Shown piece by piece: positions 44,385-52,458 of a stretch of 64,000 nt of DNA (position 1 is its first letter; each line of letters begins with the position of its first letter). The position numbers and the translations under genes were made by a program. Under the pieces are notes generated by a model, which was given only the letters and a program-made list of their open reading frames with translations, was not told the DNA's origin and searched no databases. The DNA lies in assembly GCF_000686025.1 (NCBI RefSeq), contig NZ_JMLQ01000012.1, forward strand, positions 1 through 64,000, in the 5' to 3' direction. The stretch is from Rhodococcus sp. UNC23MFCrub1.1. GTDB taxonomy: Bacteria > Actinomycetota > Actinomycetes > Mycobacteriales > Mycobacteriaceae.

Positions 44385-45619
44385 AGTGCTTTCCGGAACA
44401 GTGCTGCGATATCGCTCTGAGTGGCCGGCCGCGGATTGGTGGCCATGCAGGCGTCGCGGAGCGAGAACTCCGCGAGGCGCTCGACATCGGCGTCGGTGAC
44501 GCCGATGTTCCCGAGTGTGCGGGGAACCCCGACGGCCCGCGCCAGAGTCTCGACACGATCCGCGACCGCGAACGCTGCCTCCGCGGCCGATCCGCGGGCC
44601 TCGGGGAGCCCGAGACTCGCGGCGACGGGCACGTACGGCCGGCCGTCGGCGCCTGCGTTGAAGCGGATGACATGCGGCAGAAGTATTCCGTTGATGACGC
44701 CGTGGGGGAGGTCGAGAAGACCACCCACCTGGTGACTCATCGCGTGCGCGGCTCCGAGGATGGCATTGGTGAACGCGAGTCCGCCCTCGAGGCTGGCCTG
44801 GGCCATCACGGTGCGCGCAGGAAGTCCGTCGGGGTCTGCGATCGTGTGGGCGAGAGTCTCGATGACGAGAGTGACCGCCCGGAGGGCATGGTGGTCCGTG
44901 AGGGGATTGTGGGCGAGCGAGACGAAAGCCTCGATCCCGTGCGTCAGGGCGTCCAGGCCGGTGGCCGCACTGAGCCATTCCGGCATGGTGGTGAGCAGTC
45001 GCGGATCGATGATCGTGATGTCCGGGACCAGTGCACGGCCGAGGATGGTGATCTTGGTGCCACGGTCGGTGTCCGTGACGATGCAGAACTGAGAGACATC
45101 GGCGCCGGTGCCGGCGGTGCTGGGGACCATCACGACAGGCGGGATGGGTGATTCGACCGTGTCGACGCCCTCGTAGTCGAGGATGCGACCGCCGTTCGAC
45201 GCGAGGATGGCCACGCCCTTCGCCGCGTCCATGACGCTACCGCCACCGATTGCGACGAGGACGTCGCATCCGCGGTCGCGATAGACGACGTGGCCGGCCG
45301 CGATCTCGTGGTCTTTCGGGTTCGGGGTCGGGTCCGCCCACACCACCGGTGCCATGCCGTGCTCTCGTAATTCCTTCTCGATCGCCGCGACCCACCCTGC
45401 CTCGAGCAGTCCCACGTCGGTCACCAGGAACGGGCGCACTCCTCCCAGTCTCGCGACCGCGTGCGCGACCTCGCCGGTGGAACCCACCCCGAAGACGATC
45501 TCGGGGGCGTGGAACTTGACGACCCGGCCGACGGCGTTGACGTCACCGAGCGGAACGTCCAGGCCGGGAACAGTCGGGTCCGCCGAATGCGCCGAGGACG
45601 GTGCAGAGAATCCGGACAT
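44381..45619 (-). CDS. Iron-containing (group III) alcohol dehydrogenase
   Basis: This 412-residue enzyme belongs to the metal-dependent group III alcohol dehydrogenases. GGGSVMDAAKGVAIL contacts the nicotinamide cofactor, PSTAGTGADVSQFCIVTD follows, and the metal ligands come from GLDALTHGIEAF (D, H), AHAMSHQVGG (H) and LPHGVINGILLPHV (H). In mycobacteria a related gene in this position is connected with 1,3-propanediol oxidation; the substrate here is inferred. Tightly bound NAD recycled by mycofactocin is a possibility. ATG 45619 is used, with a palindrome 36-52 bp upstream. Confidence 0.9.
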   Translation of the reverse strand: MSGFSAPSSAHSADPTVPGLDVPLGDVNAVGRVVKFHAPEIVFGVGSTGEVAHAVARLGGVRPFLVTDVGLLEAGWVAAIEKELREHGMAPVVWADPTPNPKDHEIAAGHVVYRDRGCDVLVAIGGGSVMDAAKGVAILASNGGRILDYEGVDTVESPIPPVVMVPSTAGTGADVSQFCIVTDTDRGTKITILGRALVPDITIIDPRLLTTMPEWLSAATGLDALTHGIEAFVSLAHNPLTDHHALRAVTLVIETLAHTIADPDGLPARTVMAQASLEGGLAFTNAILGAAHAMSHQVGGLLDLPHGVINGILLPHVIRFNAGADGRPYVPVAASLGLPEARGSAAEAAFAVADRVETLARAVGVPRTLGNIGVTDADVERLAEFSLRDACMATNPRPATQSDIAALFRKAL

Positions 45620-45653
45620 GTGATCCAGCTTACGGCGCAACGGCCTGTCGATA

Positions 45654-45671
45654 CCTGCCCGATCGGGCAGG
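45654..45671. promoter_or_regulatory. Shared palindromic operator, alcohol dehydrogenase copy
   Basis: CCTGCCCGATCGGGCAGG is a perfect 18-bp palindrome 35 bp before the alcohol dehydrogenase start and 4 bp after the upstream gene's end. Seventeen bases are identical to the site at 41539-41555. It could also fold as a 7-bp stem with a GATC loop and act as a terminator for the upstream operon. Confidence 0.7.
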
Positions 45672-45675
45672 ACCG

Positions 45676-47181
45676 TCACCGCAGAGCGTTGCCGAGTTCG
45701 GGTGCTCGGTCGATGAGTTGCCGAGCATCGCGGGCCACCACGACGCCGTCGCACACGTCTGCGTACTCGCGCATGGAGCACGATGCCTGGTCCCAGTACC
45801 GCTCAGATTCCGGGGTGATCCATGCCAGTCGGTGAACCCGGCGTGAGATCTCCTGAAGCCTGTCCACTCCCGCGGGGAGACCGTTGCATCGGCCGTCGCC
45901 GACGACGATGACGGACGTCCGTGAGGTGATGAACGAGCCGTGGTGGGTGAGTACCTCGTCGAGCACGCGTCCGTAGTCGCTGCTGGCTTCGAGGTCCAGT
46001 TCCGGACTGGACAGCACCGTGGCGAGAGCGTCGTCGCCTGTGCTTCGAGCCAACTCGTCCGTGACGTCGACCGGTCGGTCGACGAAGGCCAACACCGTGC
46101 ATCTGTTGACCCGGTGGCGCATGCTCTGCGCGAGTCGCAGGGTGAATGCGGTGATGGGCCGAACGGACAAGGAGACGTCGGCGAGTACGAGCAGTCGAAC
46201 CTGTTCCGGAACGGGGGTGCGCACGATCAGATGGAACGGCACCCCATCGGTCCGCATCCCGGCGCGCACGGTCCTGCGCATGTCGAGTCTGCCGCGACCG
46301 TGTTCACGAGGTCGAGGTCTGGGCGCCCCCCTCATCCGGCGGAGTATCTCCCGGCACGCCCCGTCCACGTCGACGCGAGACAGGGCGTTCGGATCGGCCT
46401 CCGTCGCGGGTGTCGTACCCCCCGCGCTGCGCGCCAGCGCATCGACGAAGGCCTCGATGGCCTCCGCGAGTCGATCGAGCTGGGTCCGAGTCATCTCCCC
46501 CGCGTCGAGTGCGTCGCCGTAGACCGCCGCGGGATCGTAGGCGTCCAGCCAGCCCAGAATCCCGTTCGGGTCGTCCCACCGAAGAGTTCCCCGCGACACG
46601 ACCGCGTCATCGGACGACAACTCACCGACCGTCGCGCTGTCGGCACGGTCCACGTCCACGGTGAACGTGACTCCGCGGCGACCCGACGCGGAATCAGCGT
46701 CCACGGACACCTGAGAGTCGCTGCTCGTGAGGCTCAGATCGTCGTCGTCCTTGTGCGGATTGAACCCCTGCTCGGCATCGGGCGTGTCGAAGTGTTCGCC
46801 CACGTCGGCGGCGCGCTCGTTGAAGTCCGCGTAGCGGGCGGTGGTGTGCTCGTCGCCGGAGACCTCCAAGTCCGTGGGCAATCCGCCGGCCACCGCCGCC
46901 GCGCTCGCTGTGCGTCCTGGCTCGTCGATCGGGAGAACGGGATCGAAGAGCGCCGAGAACGCCAGGTCGAAGCCCTCCTGCTCGTGTGGGTACTTCGCGC
47001 ACGTCGCGCGCAGTGCCGAGCGCAGAAGCGGTGTGTCGGAGGCGCCGATCAGGCCCAGAACCCGCCTCACCTCGATCACCTCGGCGGGCGACGCCGCGAC
47101 ACCGAATCGGCGGAGGAGCCGGCCGAACACGGCCGACAGAACGTCGAGTACCCGTGCCGGAGTGGCGGACGTGGTTGTCAC
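45676..47181 (-). CDS. VWA-domain protein (CoxE-like)
   Basis: The 501-residue cytoplasmic protein ends with a von Willebrand A domain: MIDAS motif DVSLSV near residue 345, then TVLAFVDRPVDVT and VIVVGDGRCNGLPAGV. The N-terminal half is alpha-helical, acidic and variable. CoxE-type proteins work with MoxR AAA+ ATPases such as the gene upstream in inserting metals or activating enzymes (for example CO dehydrogenase or methanol dehydrogenase maturation). GTG 47181, 2 bp after the moxR stop and preceded by AGAAGG, is preferred to an in-frame ATG at 47214. Its client here is probably one of the adjacent metal alcohol dehydrogenases. Confidence 0.8.
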   Translation of the reverse strand: MTTTSATPARVLDVLSAVFGRLLRRFGVAASPAEVIEVRRVLGLIGASDTPLLRSALRATCAKYPHEQEGFDLAFSALFDPVLPIDEPGRTASAAAVAGGLPTDLEVSGDEHTTARYADFNERAADVGEHFDTPDAEQGFNPHKDDDDLSLTSSDSQVSVDADSASGRRGVTFTVDVDRADSATVGELSSDDAVVSRGTLRWDDPNGILGWLDAYDPAAVYGDALDAGEMTRTQLDRLAEAIEAFVDALARSAGGTTPATEADPNALSRVDVDGACREILRRMRGAPRPRPREHGRGRLDMRRTVRAGMRTDGVPFHLIVRTPVPEQVRLLVLADVSLSVRPITAFTLRLAQSMRHRVNRCTVLAFVDRPVDVTDELARSTGDDALATVLSSPELDLEASSDYGRVLDEVLTHHGSFITSRTSVIVVGDGRCNGLPAGVDRLQEISRRVHRLAWITPESERYWDQASCSMREYADVCDGVVVARDARQLIDRAPELGNALR

Positions 47182-47182
47182 G

Positions 47183-48250
47183 TCACGCCTTCTTCCCGAC
47201 TCCGCCACGGTCACGTCCGCCGTGTCCGCGGAAAGCAGCGGTGGTGCTGTTGGGTGGTCGACTGGTGATGCTGGGCGGTGGACCCGAACGGTCGGCAGTG
47301 TCGTGCGGTGCAGAGGGCTCTCGTTGTCGCCGAACGAGTTCGACGTCGCTCACGTATTTCAGCAGTGCGGAGGACAGCAACTCCCTCGTGCGCTCGGTGT
47401 CGTGCTCCTTCAGGATCATCGCGGCTCGGGCTGCGTCGATGACCTCGGAGACCGACGGGCTCTTGCGCAGGGGCAGTTCCCGCATCGACCGAGCAAGGTC
47501 GACGACGTCAGCGACCACGGACTCCTCCACCTCCGGAGCGCGGGAGGAGACGATCTCGCGCTCGACCTCCGCGCTCGGGAAATCGACCGCGAAGTGCAGG
47601 CAGCGCCGCTTGAGCGCGGCGGACAGTTCACGAGTGTCGTTGGATGTCAGGATCACCCACGGATCGGTTCGCGCCCGGAAGGTACCGACTTCGGGAATGG
47701 TGATCTGCTTCTCAGCCAATACCTCGAGGAGCAGTGCTTCCATCGCTTCCTCTGTGCGGTCGACCTCGTCGATGAGCAGCACCACCGGCTGCTCCGAGAG
47801 GATCGCATCGAGGAGGGGTCTGACAGCGAGAAAGCCCTCGGAGTAGAGACCGAAATCCGTGTCGGACAGTAGGGCGGACGCTGCGGCGAGATCCGGTGCA
47901 TCGGCGAGTTCGGCCCCCATGCGGTCCCGCAACATCTGGACGTGCAGCAGTTGCTTCGCGTAGTCCCACTCGTACAGCGCGCGATTGTCGTCGAGACCCT
48001 CGTAGCACTGCAGGCGGACCAGCCGACGCCCTCCCGCGAGGGCGAGCGCCTTGGCCAGTTCCGTCTTACCGACGCCGGCCGGACCTTCGAGCAACAACGG
48101 TCGATCCAGCGCGATGGCGAGATGCACCACCACCGACAGGTCGTCGGTCGCGATGTATCCGGTCTCCCGGAGCGATGCGCGCACGTCCGCGGGCGTCGCC
48201 AGATCCGAAGTGGTGTCCTGTTGTCGAACGAAGGGTCCGGCCGTGGTCAT
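47183..48250 (-). CDS. moxR: MoxR-family AAA+ ATPase
   Basis: A 355-residue AAA+ ATPase of the CoxD/MoxR group. Walker A is GPAGVGKTE (56-63), Walker B LLIDEVDR (D161/E162), sensor 1 ILTSNDTREL, and the arginine finger lies in ALKRRCLHFAVDFP. The last 45 residues are an unstructured Gly/Arg/Pro tail. MoxR and VWA proteins form chaperone-like pairs in metalloenzyme maturation. It starts 31 bp after the methanol dehydrogenase gene and precedes the VWA gene, so the three are probably on one transcript. Confidence 0.86.
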   Translation of the reverse strand: MTTAGPFVRQQDTTSDLATPADVRASLRETGYIATDDLSVVVHLAIALDRPLLLEGPAGVGKTELAKALALAGGRRLVRLQCYEGLDDNRALYEWDYAKQLLHVQMLRDRMGAELADAPDLAAASALLSDTDFGLYSEGFLAVRPLLDAILSEQPVVLLIDEVDRTEEAMEALLLEVLAEKQITIPEVGTFRARTDPWVILTSNDTRELSAALKRRCLHFAVDFPSAEVEREIVSSRAPEVEESVVADVVDLARSMRELPLRKSPSVSEVIDAARAAMILKEHDTERTRELLSSALLKYVSDVELVRRQREPSAPHDTADRSGPPPSITSRPPNSTTAAFRGHGGRDRGGVGKKA

Positions 48251-48281
48251 ACTCGTGGTCCTTTCCGTGATCTCTCGAGTG

Positions 48282-49553
48282 TCAGTACGACTCGTTGATG
48301 GAGTGACCGACGACCGGAATCATCGACTCGACCGTGACCTCGCGGGGATTGCCCGGCGTGCACCAGTCGTCCTGGATGTGCTCGGAAATGGCGAGGACGG
48401 TCTTCTCGTCTCCGGTGATGACGTCTCCGCGGCCGGTGTACTTGCCCGTGTTCATCCGGTTCTTGTCGTACAGGCGGGTGTTCACCTCCCCGAAGTTGTC
48501 CGGGATGCCGACGTCCTTCGACAGTCGAATGGCCGCCTCGACAGCAGCGTCCGCCGCTTGCACGGTGGTGAGGTTGCGGGTGTCGACTCCCAGGGCGCCG
48601 GCCAGCTGCGCGTACCTCTCGTACCGGCTCGGCAGGTTGTACTCCCAGACCCGCGGAAGAGCGATGGCGTTGTTGAGTCCGTGGTGGCTGTCGAAGAAGG
48701 CGCTCACGGCATGCGAGATGGAGTGCACAATGCCGAGGCCGCCGGAGTTGAAGGCCTGCCCGGCGATGTACTGCGCGTTCATCATTCCTTCTCGAGCTTT
48801 CAAGTTCCGAGGTTCGTACACCGCTTCGCGAAGGTTCTTCGCGACCAGTTCGACGGAATACAACGCATTGCCCAGCGACGGCGCGAAGTCCAGCCGGGAG
48901 ACGAAGGGCTCGCTTCCGTGGGCAAGCACGTCGAATCCGCAGTACGCGGTGAAGTGCTGCGGGCAGGTGTAGTAGAGCAACGGGTCGTCGATCGCGACGG
49001 TGACGATGGAGGCCTCGTCGAACGCCACCCACTTGTGGGGCTTGTCCATGTCGGAGGTGTCGGTGATGACGTAGGCCCACGAGGTCTCCGAGCCCGTACC
49101 CGCCGTCGTCGAGACGGCGATGTGCGGTGGGTTCTCTTTGTTGGTCGACTTGGAGAAACCCTCGAACTCGTTGATGTTGCGTCCGTCGTGCGCGATGACG
49201 ACACGTGCACCCTTGGCTGCATCGTGACTCGAGCCGCCACCGACGGAGATGATGCTGTCGCACTTCTCCTTCTGGTAGAGCGCGGCGGCGTCCATGACGT
49301 TGTAGTCCTTGGGGTTGGACTCCACCTTGTCGAACAACACGACCTCGACGCCCTGGTACTCGATCTTCCCGATCAGTTCCTCGATGATCCCCGAACCCCG
49401 GAGGCCCGTCGTGACCAGAAGTGATCGCTTGAAGCCCAGGTTCTTGGCCTCGACGCCGATGATGTCGTGTGCGCCGACCCCGAGAAGGGCGCGAGGAAAG
49501 GGGTGGAACTCCTTGATCGGGAAGTCCCAGATCTGATTGAGCTCGATGGCCAT
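48282..49553 (-). CDS. mno: NDMA-dependent methanol dehydrogenase (methanol:NDMA oxidoreductase)
   Basis: This 423-residue group III alcohol dehydrogenase matches the Mno/Mdo enzymes of Rhodococcus and mycobacteria, decameric proteins with tightly bound NADP(H) that use an external acceptor (NDMA in vitro, mycofactocin in vivo). MAIELNQIWDFPIKEFHPFPRALLGVG, SVGGGSSHDAAKGARVV, AGTGSETSWAYVITD, metal ligands in CGFDVLAHGSEPF and HSISHAVSAFFDSHHGLNNAIALP, and the C-terminal DDWCTPGNPREVTVESM are all present. Strongly biased codons (AAG, ATC, AAC) suggest high expression. AGGAG precedes the ATG. Methanol and other primary alcohols are likely substrates. Confidence 0.93.
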   Translation of the reverse strand: MAIELNQIWDFPIKEFHPFPRALLGVGAHDIIGVEAKNLGFKRSLLVTTGLRGSGIIEELIGKIEYQGVEVVLFDKVESNPKDYNVMDAAALYQKEKCDSIISVGGGSSHDAAKGARVVIAHDGRNINEFEGFSKSTNKENPPHIAVSTTAGTGSETSWAYVITDTSDMDKPHKWVAFDEASIVTVAIDDPLLYYTCPQHFTAYCGFDVLAHGSEPFVSRLDFAPSLGNALYSVELVAKNLREAVYEPRNLKAREGMMNAQYIAGQAFNSGGLGIVHSISHAVSAFFDSHHGLNNAIALPRVWEYNLPSRYERYAQLAGALGVDTRNLTTVQAADAAVEAAIRLSKDVGIPDNFGEVNTRLYDKNRMNTGKYTGRGDVITGDEKTVLAISEHIQDDWCTPGNPREVTVESMIPVVGHSINESY

Positions 49554-49950
49554 GGTCGTCTCCTGTGGTCGGCAACGGTTCGACAGTCGATGTGACTGCC
49601 ATCACCATCCCTGGGGAGTTCGACGGACGGCGGACTTCCCGCTCGAACTGACCTGTTGCGCACCGAGACTGTCCTTTCGGAGAGGTCTCGATGCTGGCCG
49701 AAACGAGTGCGCACGACCAATGAAGGCCCTTGCGACGCTCCGCGTGCGCGCTGATGTGCGCTGTGGCAGCAGGACCAGGGTGTGGTAGCAGCGAATGCTA
49801 CCCCTGACTGTGTGACTGAGATGCTGTGCAAGACAGCGCATTGCGACATCGCGAGTGCTCGCCCCAGCCGCTCCGCGTCGAAAGAATGTCACGCGTCACT
49901 CGTGCATGTTCCCCACAGGGTCGACATCGGGGGCGTGACGGCGCGGACGG
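49554..49950. other. Promoter region of the methanol dehydrogenase operon
   Basis: No gene is visible in these 397 bases. The region is expected to hold the mno promoter and the end of the LysR gene. It has an inverted repeat at 49784-49802 and a smaller one, GCTGT/ACAGC, at about 49823-49837. Confidence 0.5.
49784..49802. promoter_or_regulatory. Inverted repeat upstream of mno
   Basis: GGTAGCA (49784-49790) and TGCTACC (49796-49802) are perfect arms separated by 5 bases, about 230 bp before the mno start. It resembles the heptamer pairs recognised by NarL-type regulators and might bind the local response regulator. Confidence 0.45.
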
Positions 49951-50814
49951 TCACGTCGAGTAGAACGACGTGAGAGTGTCGACCAGTTCGCGCAGTCCGA
50001 TCGGCGGTTCATGTCTCCACCACGCGAGATGGACCGGGATGCTCGGTCCGTCCGTGATCGGTCGGTAGGTGACCCCGGATCGGGGATGGTGCAGGGCGGT
50101 GGCTTCGGCGGTGGAGCCCACTCCTCGGCCCGCCGCGATGGTGTCGAGCCACTCGTCGACGTCGGTGGTCTCGATGAGATCCGGTACGGGGTCGGTGCCG
50201 TCGTGGGTCCAGAGCGCGGGAGTCGTCGTACCCACTCGAGGGTCGACGACGAGCGTGCGACGGCCCACCTCGGCCATGGTCAGTGTCCGCCTGCGGCGCC
50301 AGAGTGCGTCGTCGGTCGCGAACGCGGCCAGTCGTCTCTCGAGTCCGACGACGACGGTGTCGAATCGAGAGGTGTTCACCGGTGTGCGGACGACGGCGAC
50401 GTCACAGAAACCTTCCGCGAGTCCGGCAGTGGGGGAGTTGTGGCGTACGAGTTGCAGTTCGATTGTCGGATGCTCGGCGGGCCACGAACGCAGGAGTGGT
50501 GTGGTGTGACGACCGACCGCGGCCCACGCGTAGCCCAGACGTAACCGTCGGCGCCTGGTGCGAGCGATGTCGTCGAGCACGTCGAGTTCGGACAGGATGC
50601 GGCGCGCCTGTGGCAGGAGTTGCAGTCCGAGAGCGGTCGGTTCGCAGCCATGAGGTGTGCGACGCAGAAGTCTTTCGCCGAGCCGGTTCTCGGTGGCGGC
50701 GATGGCGCGAGAGACGGCCGCTTGGGACACGCCGAGTTCGATGGCCGCATCCGTGAACGACCCACAGCCGGCGACAGCGACGAAGTAGACCACTTCGCGA
50801 GACGACCACGTCAT
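49951..50814 (-). CDS. LysR-family transcription regulator
   Basis: The 287-residue protein has the LysR N-terminal helix-turn-helix (EVVYFVAVAGCGSFTDAAIELGVSQAAVSRAIAATENRLGERLLRR) and a substrate-binding C-terminal domain (RLRLGYAWAAVGRHTTPLLRSWPAEHP, EGFCDVAVVRTP). The ATG at 50814 is chosen since the DNA-binding domain then starts at once. It is divergent from an EamA transporter, its probable target, with an inverted repeat between them. Effector is unknown. Confidence 0.88.
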   Translation of the reverse strand: MTWSSREVVYFVAVAGCGSFTDAAIELGVSQAAVSRAIAATENRLGERLLRRTPHGCEPTALGLQLLPQARRILSELDVLDDIARTRRRRLRLGYAWAAVGRHTTPLLRSWPAEHPTIELQLVRHNSPTAGLAEGFCDVAVVRTPVNTSRFDTVVVGLERRLAAFATDDALWRRRRTLTMAEVGRRTLVVDPRVGTTTPALWTHDGTDPVPDLIETTDVDEWLDTIAAGRGVGSTAEATALHHPRSGVTYRPITDGPSIPVHLAWWRHEPPIGLRELVDTLTSFYST

Positions 50815-50823
50815 AACCGCAGA

Positions 50824-50845
50824 GCATACCCGGAGCGTTGTATGC
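50824..50845. promoter_or_regulatory. Candidate LysR operator
   Basis: GCATAC (50824-50829) and GTATGC (50840-50845) form an inverted repeat with a 10-bp spacer between the divergent LysR and EamA genes. This is a typical location for a LysR autoregulatory site, though the half-sites are short. Confidence 0.5.
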
Positions 50846-50884
50846 ATTTCAGTTCTGGCTGGAGCTGCTCCTACGGTTCTCGTC

Positions 50885-51778
50885 ATGGTGCTCAGGCAAC
50901 GTCCGTCGCAGGGTTCGCGAGTTCACATGGCCGGTGCCCGGCCGGAGAACGGCAGGCGCCGATCGGTGGGCGTGACGGCCGCGCTTGCTGGATCTGCGGC
51001 CAACCAGTCCGGCGCAGCGGCGGGCGCTCTGGCTTTTCCCGCGATGGGTCCCGTGGGCGTGGTCGCCGTGCGCCAGTTGGTCACGGCGCTGGTCATGGTG
51101 TTCGTGGCGCGGCCGCGCTTCCGTTCGATGACGAGCACTCAAGTGGTGGCGGTGATGGCGCTGGCTGCGGTGTTCGGCGTCATGAATCTGAGCCTGTACC
51201 TCGCCGTCGAGCGCATCGGTCTGGGTCTGGCGGTGACGTTGGAGTTTCTCGGTCCGTTGGCTGTCGCGGTCGCCGGGTCGCGCCGCGCCCTCGACGTGCT
51301 GTGCGCCGGACTGGCCGCCGTCGGTGTCATCGTTCTCGTCGGACCGAGCGGGACCTCCGACATCGCTGGTGTCGTCGCGGCTCTCGTCGCCGCAGCGGGG
51401 TGGGCGGGCTACATCCTGCTCAATCAGCGCGTGGGAGCGCTCTTCTCGGGCTTTCGCGGAACCTCGGCTGCGGCGATTCTGTCGGCAGTCGTGTGGGCTC
51501 CGGTGGCGGTGGCGTTGTTCACGGTGAATCCGCCGTCGCCGCGATTCGTGTTGTTGGCAGCGCTGTGCGGTGTGCTCGCCTCTGTGGTGCCGTTCGCGGT
51601 GGACATGGTGAGTCTGCGGCATCTCGACGCCGGCGCCTTCGGAACGCTGGCGAGTGTGAATCCCGTCTGGGCCGCGGTAGGTGGGTGGATCGTCCTCGGG
51701 CAGGTGCTGTCTCCCTGGCAGATGCTGGCTCTGGTGCTCATCGTCGCGGCCAATGTCATCGTCTCGACCACCCGGTGA
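50885..51778 (+). CDS. EamA-family transporter (RhtA-like exporter)
   Basis: A 297-residue membrane protein with about ten helices and the two tandem EamA halves; the second begins near DIAGVVAALVAAAGWAGYILLNQRVG. AVERIGLGLAVTLEFLGPLAVAVAGSRRALD is close to RhtA threonine/homoserine exporters. It probably exports an amino acid or related metabolite. The start at ATG 50885 has no obvious ribosome binding site; an ATG at about residue 15 is an alternative. Divergent LysR control is likely. Confidence 0.84.
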   Translation: MVLRQRPSQGSRVHMAGARPENGRRRSVGVTAALAGSAANQSGAAAGALAFPAMGPVGVVAVRQLVTALVMVFVARPRFRSMTSTQVVAVMALAAVFGVMNLSLYLAVERIGLGLAVTLEFLGPLAVAVAGSRRALDVLCAGLAAVGVIVLVGPSGTSDIAGVVAALVAAAGWAGYILLNQRVGALFSGFRGTSAAAILSAVVWAPVAVALFTVNPPSPRFVLLAALCGVLASVVPFAVDMVSLRHLDAGAFGTLASVNPVWAAVGGWIVLGQVLSPWQMLALVLIVAANVIVSTTR

Positions 51779-51875
51779 TCTCCGCGCTGGTTCGTACTCG
51801 GGGCGGGCCGGATGCGTTGTGAAGGCACGTCGCGCGGTCCGCTCCCCGTGACGCGACGTGCGCCCCGATGTGACC

Positions 51876-52313
51876 TCAGACTGCGATCACATGTCGGGAC
51901 AACCCGTCCAGTGTCTCCCGTAGCCGCTTCTCGAACGTTCCCCGCAGAGCTTTGCCCACCGGGCCGACCAGCAGCGGGCTCGTGACGTCGAGGTCGATGG
52001 TGACGGTGGTCGTGTCACCGGACGCGTCCAACCCCAGGCGCATGTGGATCTTCGAGCCGGTCGAACCCTTGCCGCGGAAGACGACCTCGCTCGGCGGCCG
52101 GAACGATTCCACCTCGAAGGTGATGGTGTCGACCAGGGCGGCCACCTTGATCTTCTCCACCATCGTCGCGCCGACCTCGATCGTGCTCGGCGGCAGCTCT
52201 TCCCAGCCGGCGTGCAGAGCGTGCCAGTGCTCGAAGGTGGTCACGTCGGAGACGGTTTCCCAGACCTTCTGCTGGGGCGCGGCGATGTTCCGGCTCACGG
52301 ATGTGGGGCTCAT
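51876..52313 (-). CDS. SRPBCC-fold protein (polyketide cyclase/dehydrase family)
   Basis: The 145-residue product has the START/SRPBCC pattern: SVSRNIAAPQQKVWETVSDVTTFEHWHALHAGW at the start and a C-terminal helix GPVGKALRGTFEKRLRETLDGL. Such proteins bind hydrophobic ligands and may be carriers or cyclases. AAGGA precedes ATG 52313. It is divergent from a flavin monooxygenase gene and shares a large palindromic operator with it, so the two probably act in one catabolic or modifying pathway. Ligand unknown. Confidence 0.82.
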   Translation of the reverse strand: MSPTSVSRNIAAPQQKVWETVSDVTTFEHWHALHAGWEELPPSTIEVGATMVEKIKVAALVDTITFEVESFRPPSEVVFRGKGSTGSKIHMRLGLDASGDTTTVTIDLDVTSPLLVGPVGKALRGTFEKRLRETLDGLSRHVIAV

Positions 52314-52358
52314 TCGGATTCCTTTCGGATGCGGTCGACGAGGCAATCAGGCCATGTC

Positions 52359-52392
52359 GTTGACTCGATGTCAATATTGACACGAAGTCAAC
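52359..52392. promoter_or_regulatory. 34-bp palindromic operator (probable TetR site)
   Basis: The outer arms are GTTGAC/GTCAAC and the centre TGTCAATATTGACA is a perfect 14-bp palindrome; only a three-base step inside each arm is unmatched. It lies between the divergent SRPBCC and monooxygenase genes. The TetR regulator encoded just downstream of the monooxygenase is the natural binder. Confidence 0.75.
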
Positions 52393-52458
52393 GAAACCCT
52401 ACGTTCGGTGTCACAGATCGCATCTCCGCTCCTCAGGGGCCCGACCGAGAGTGACACC

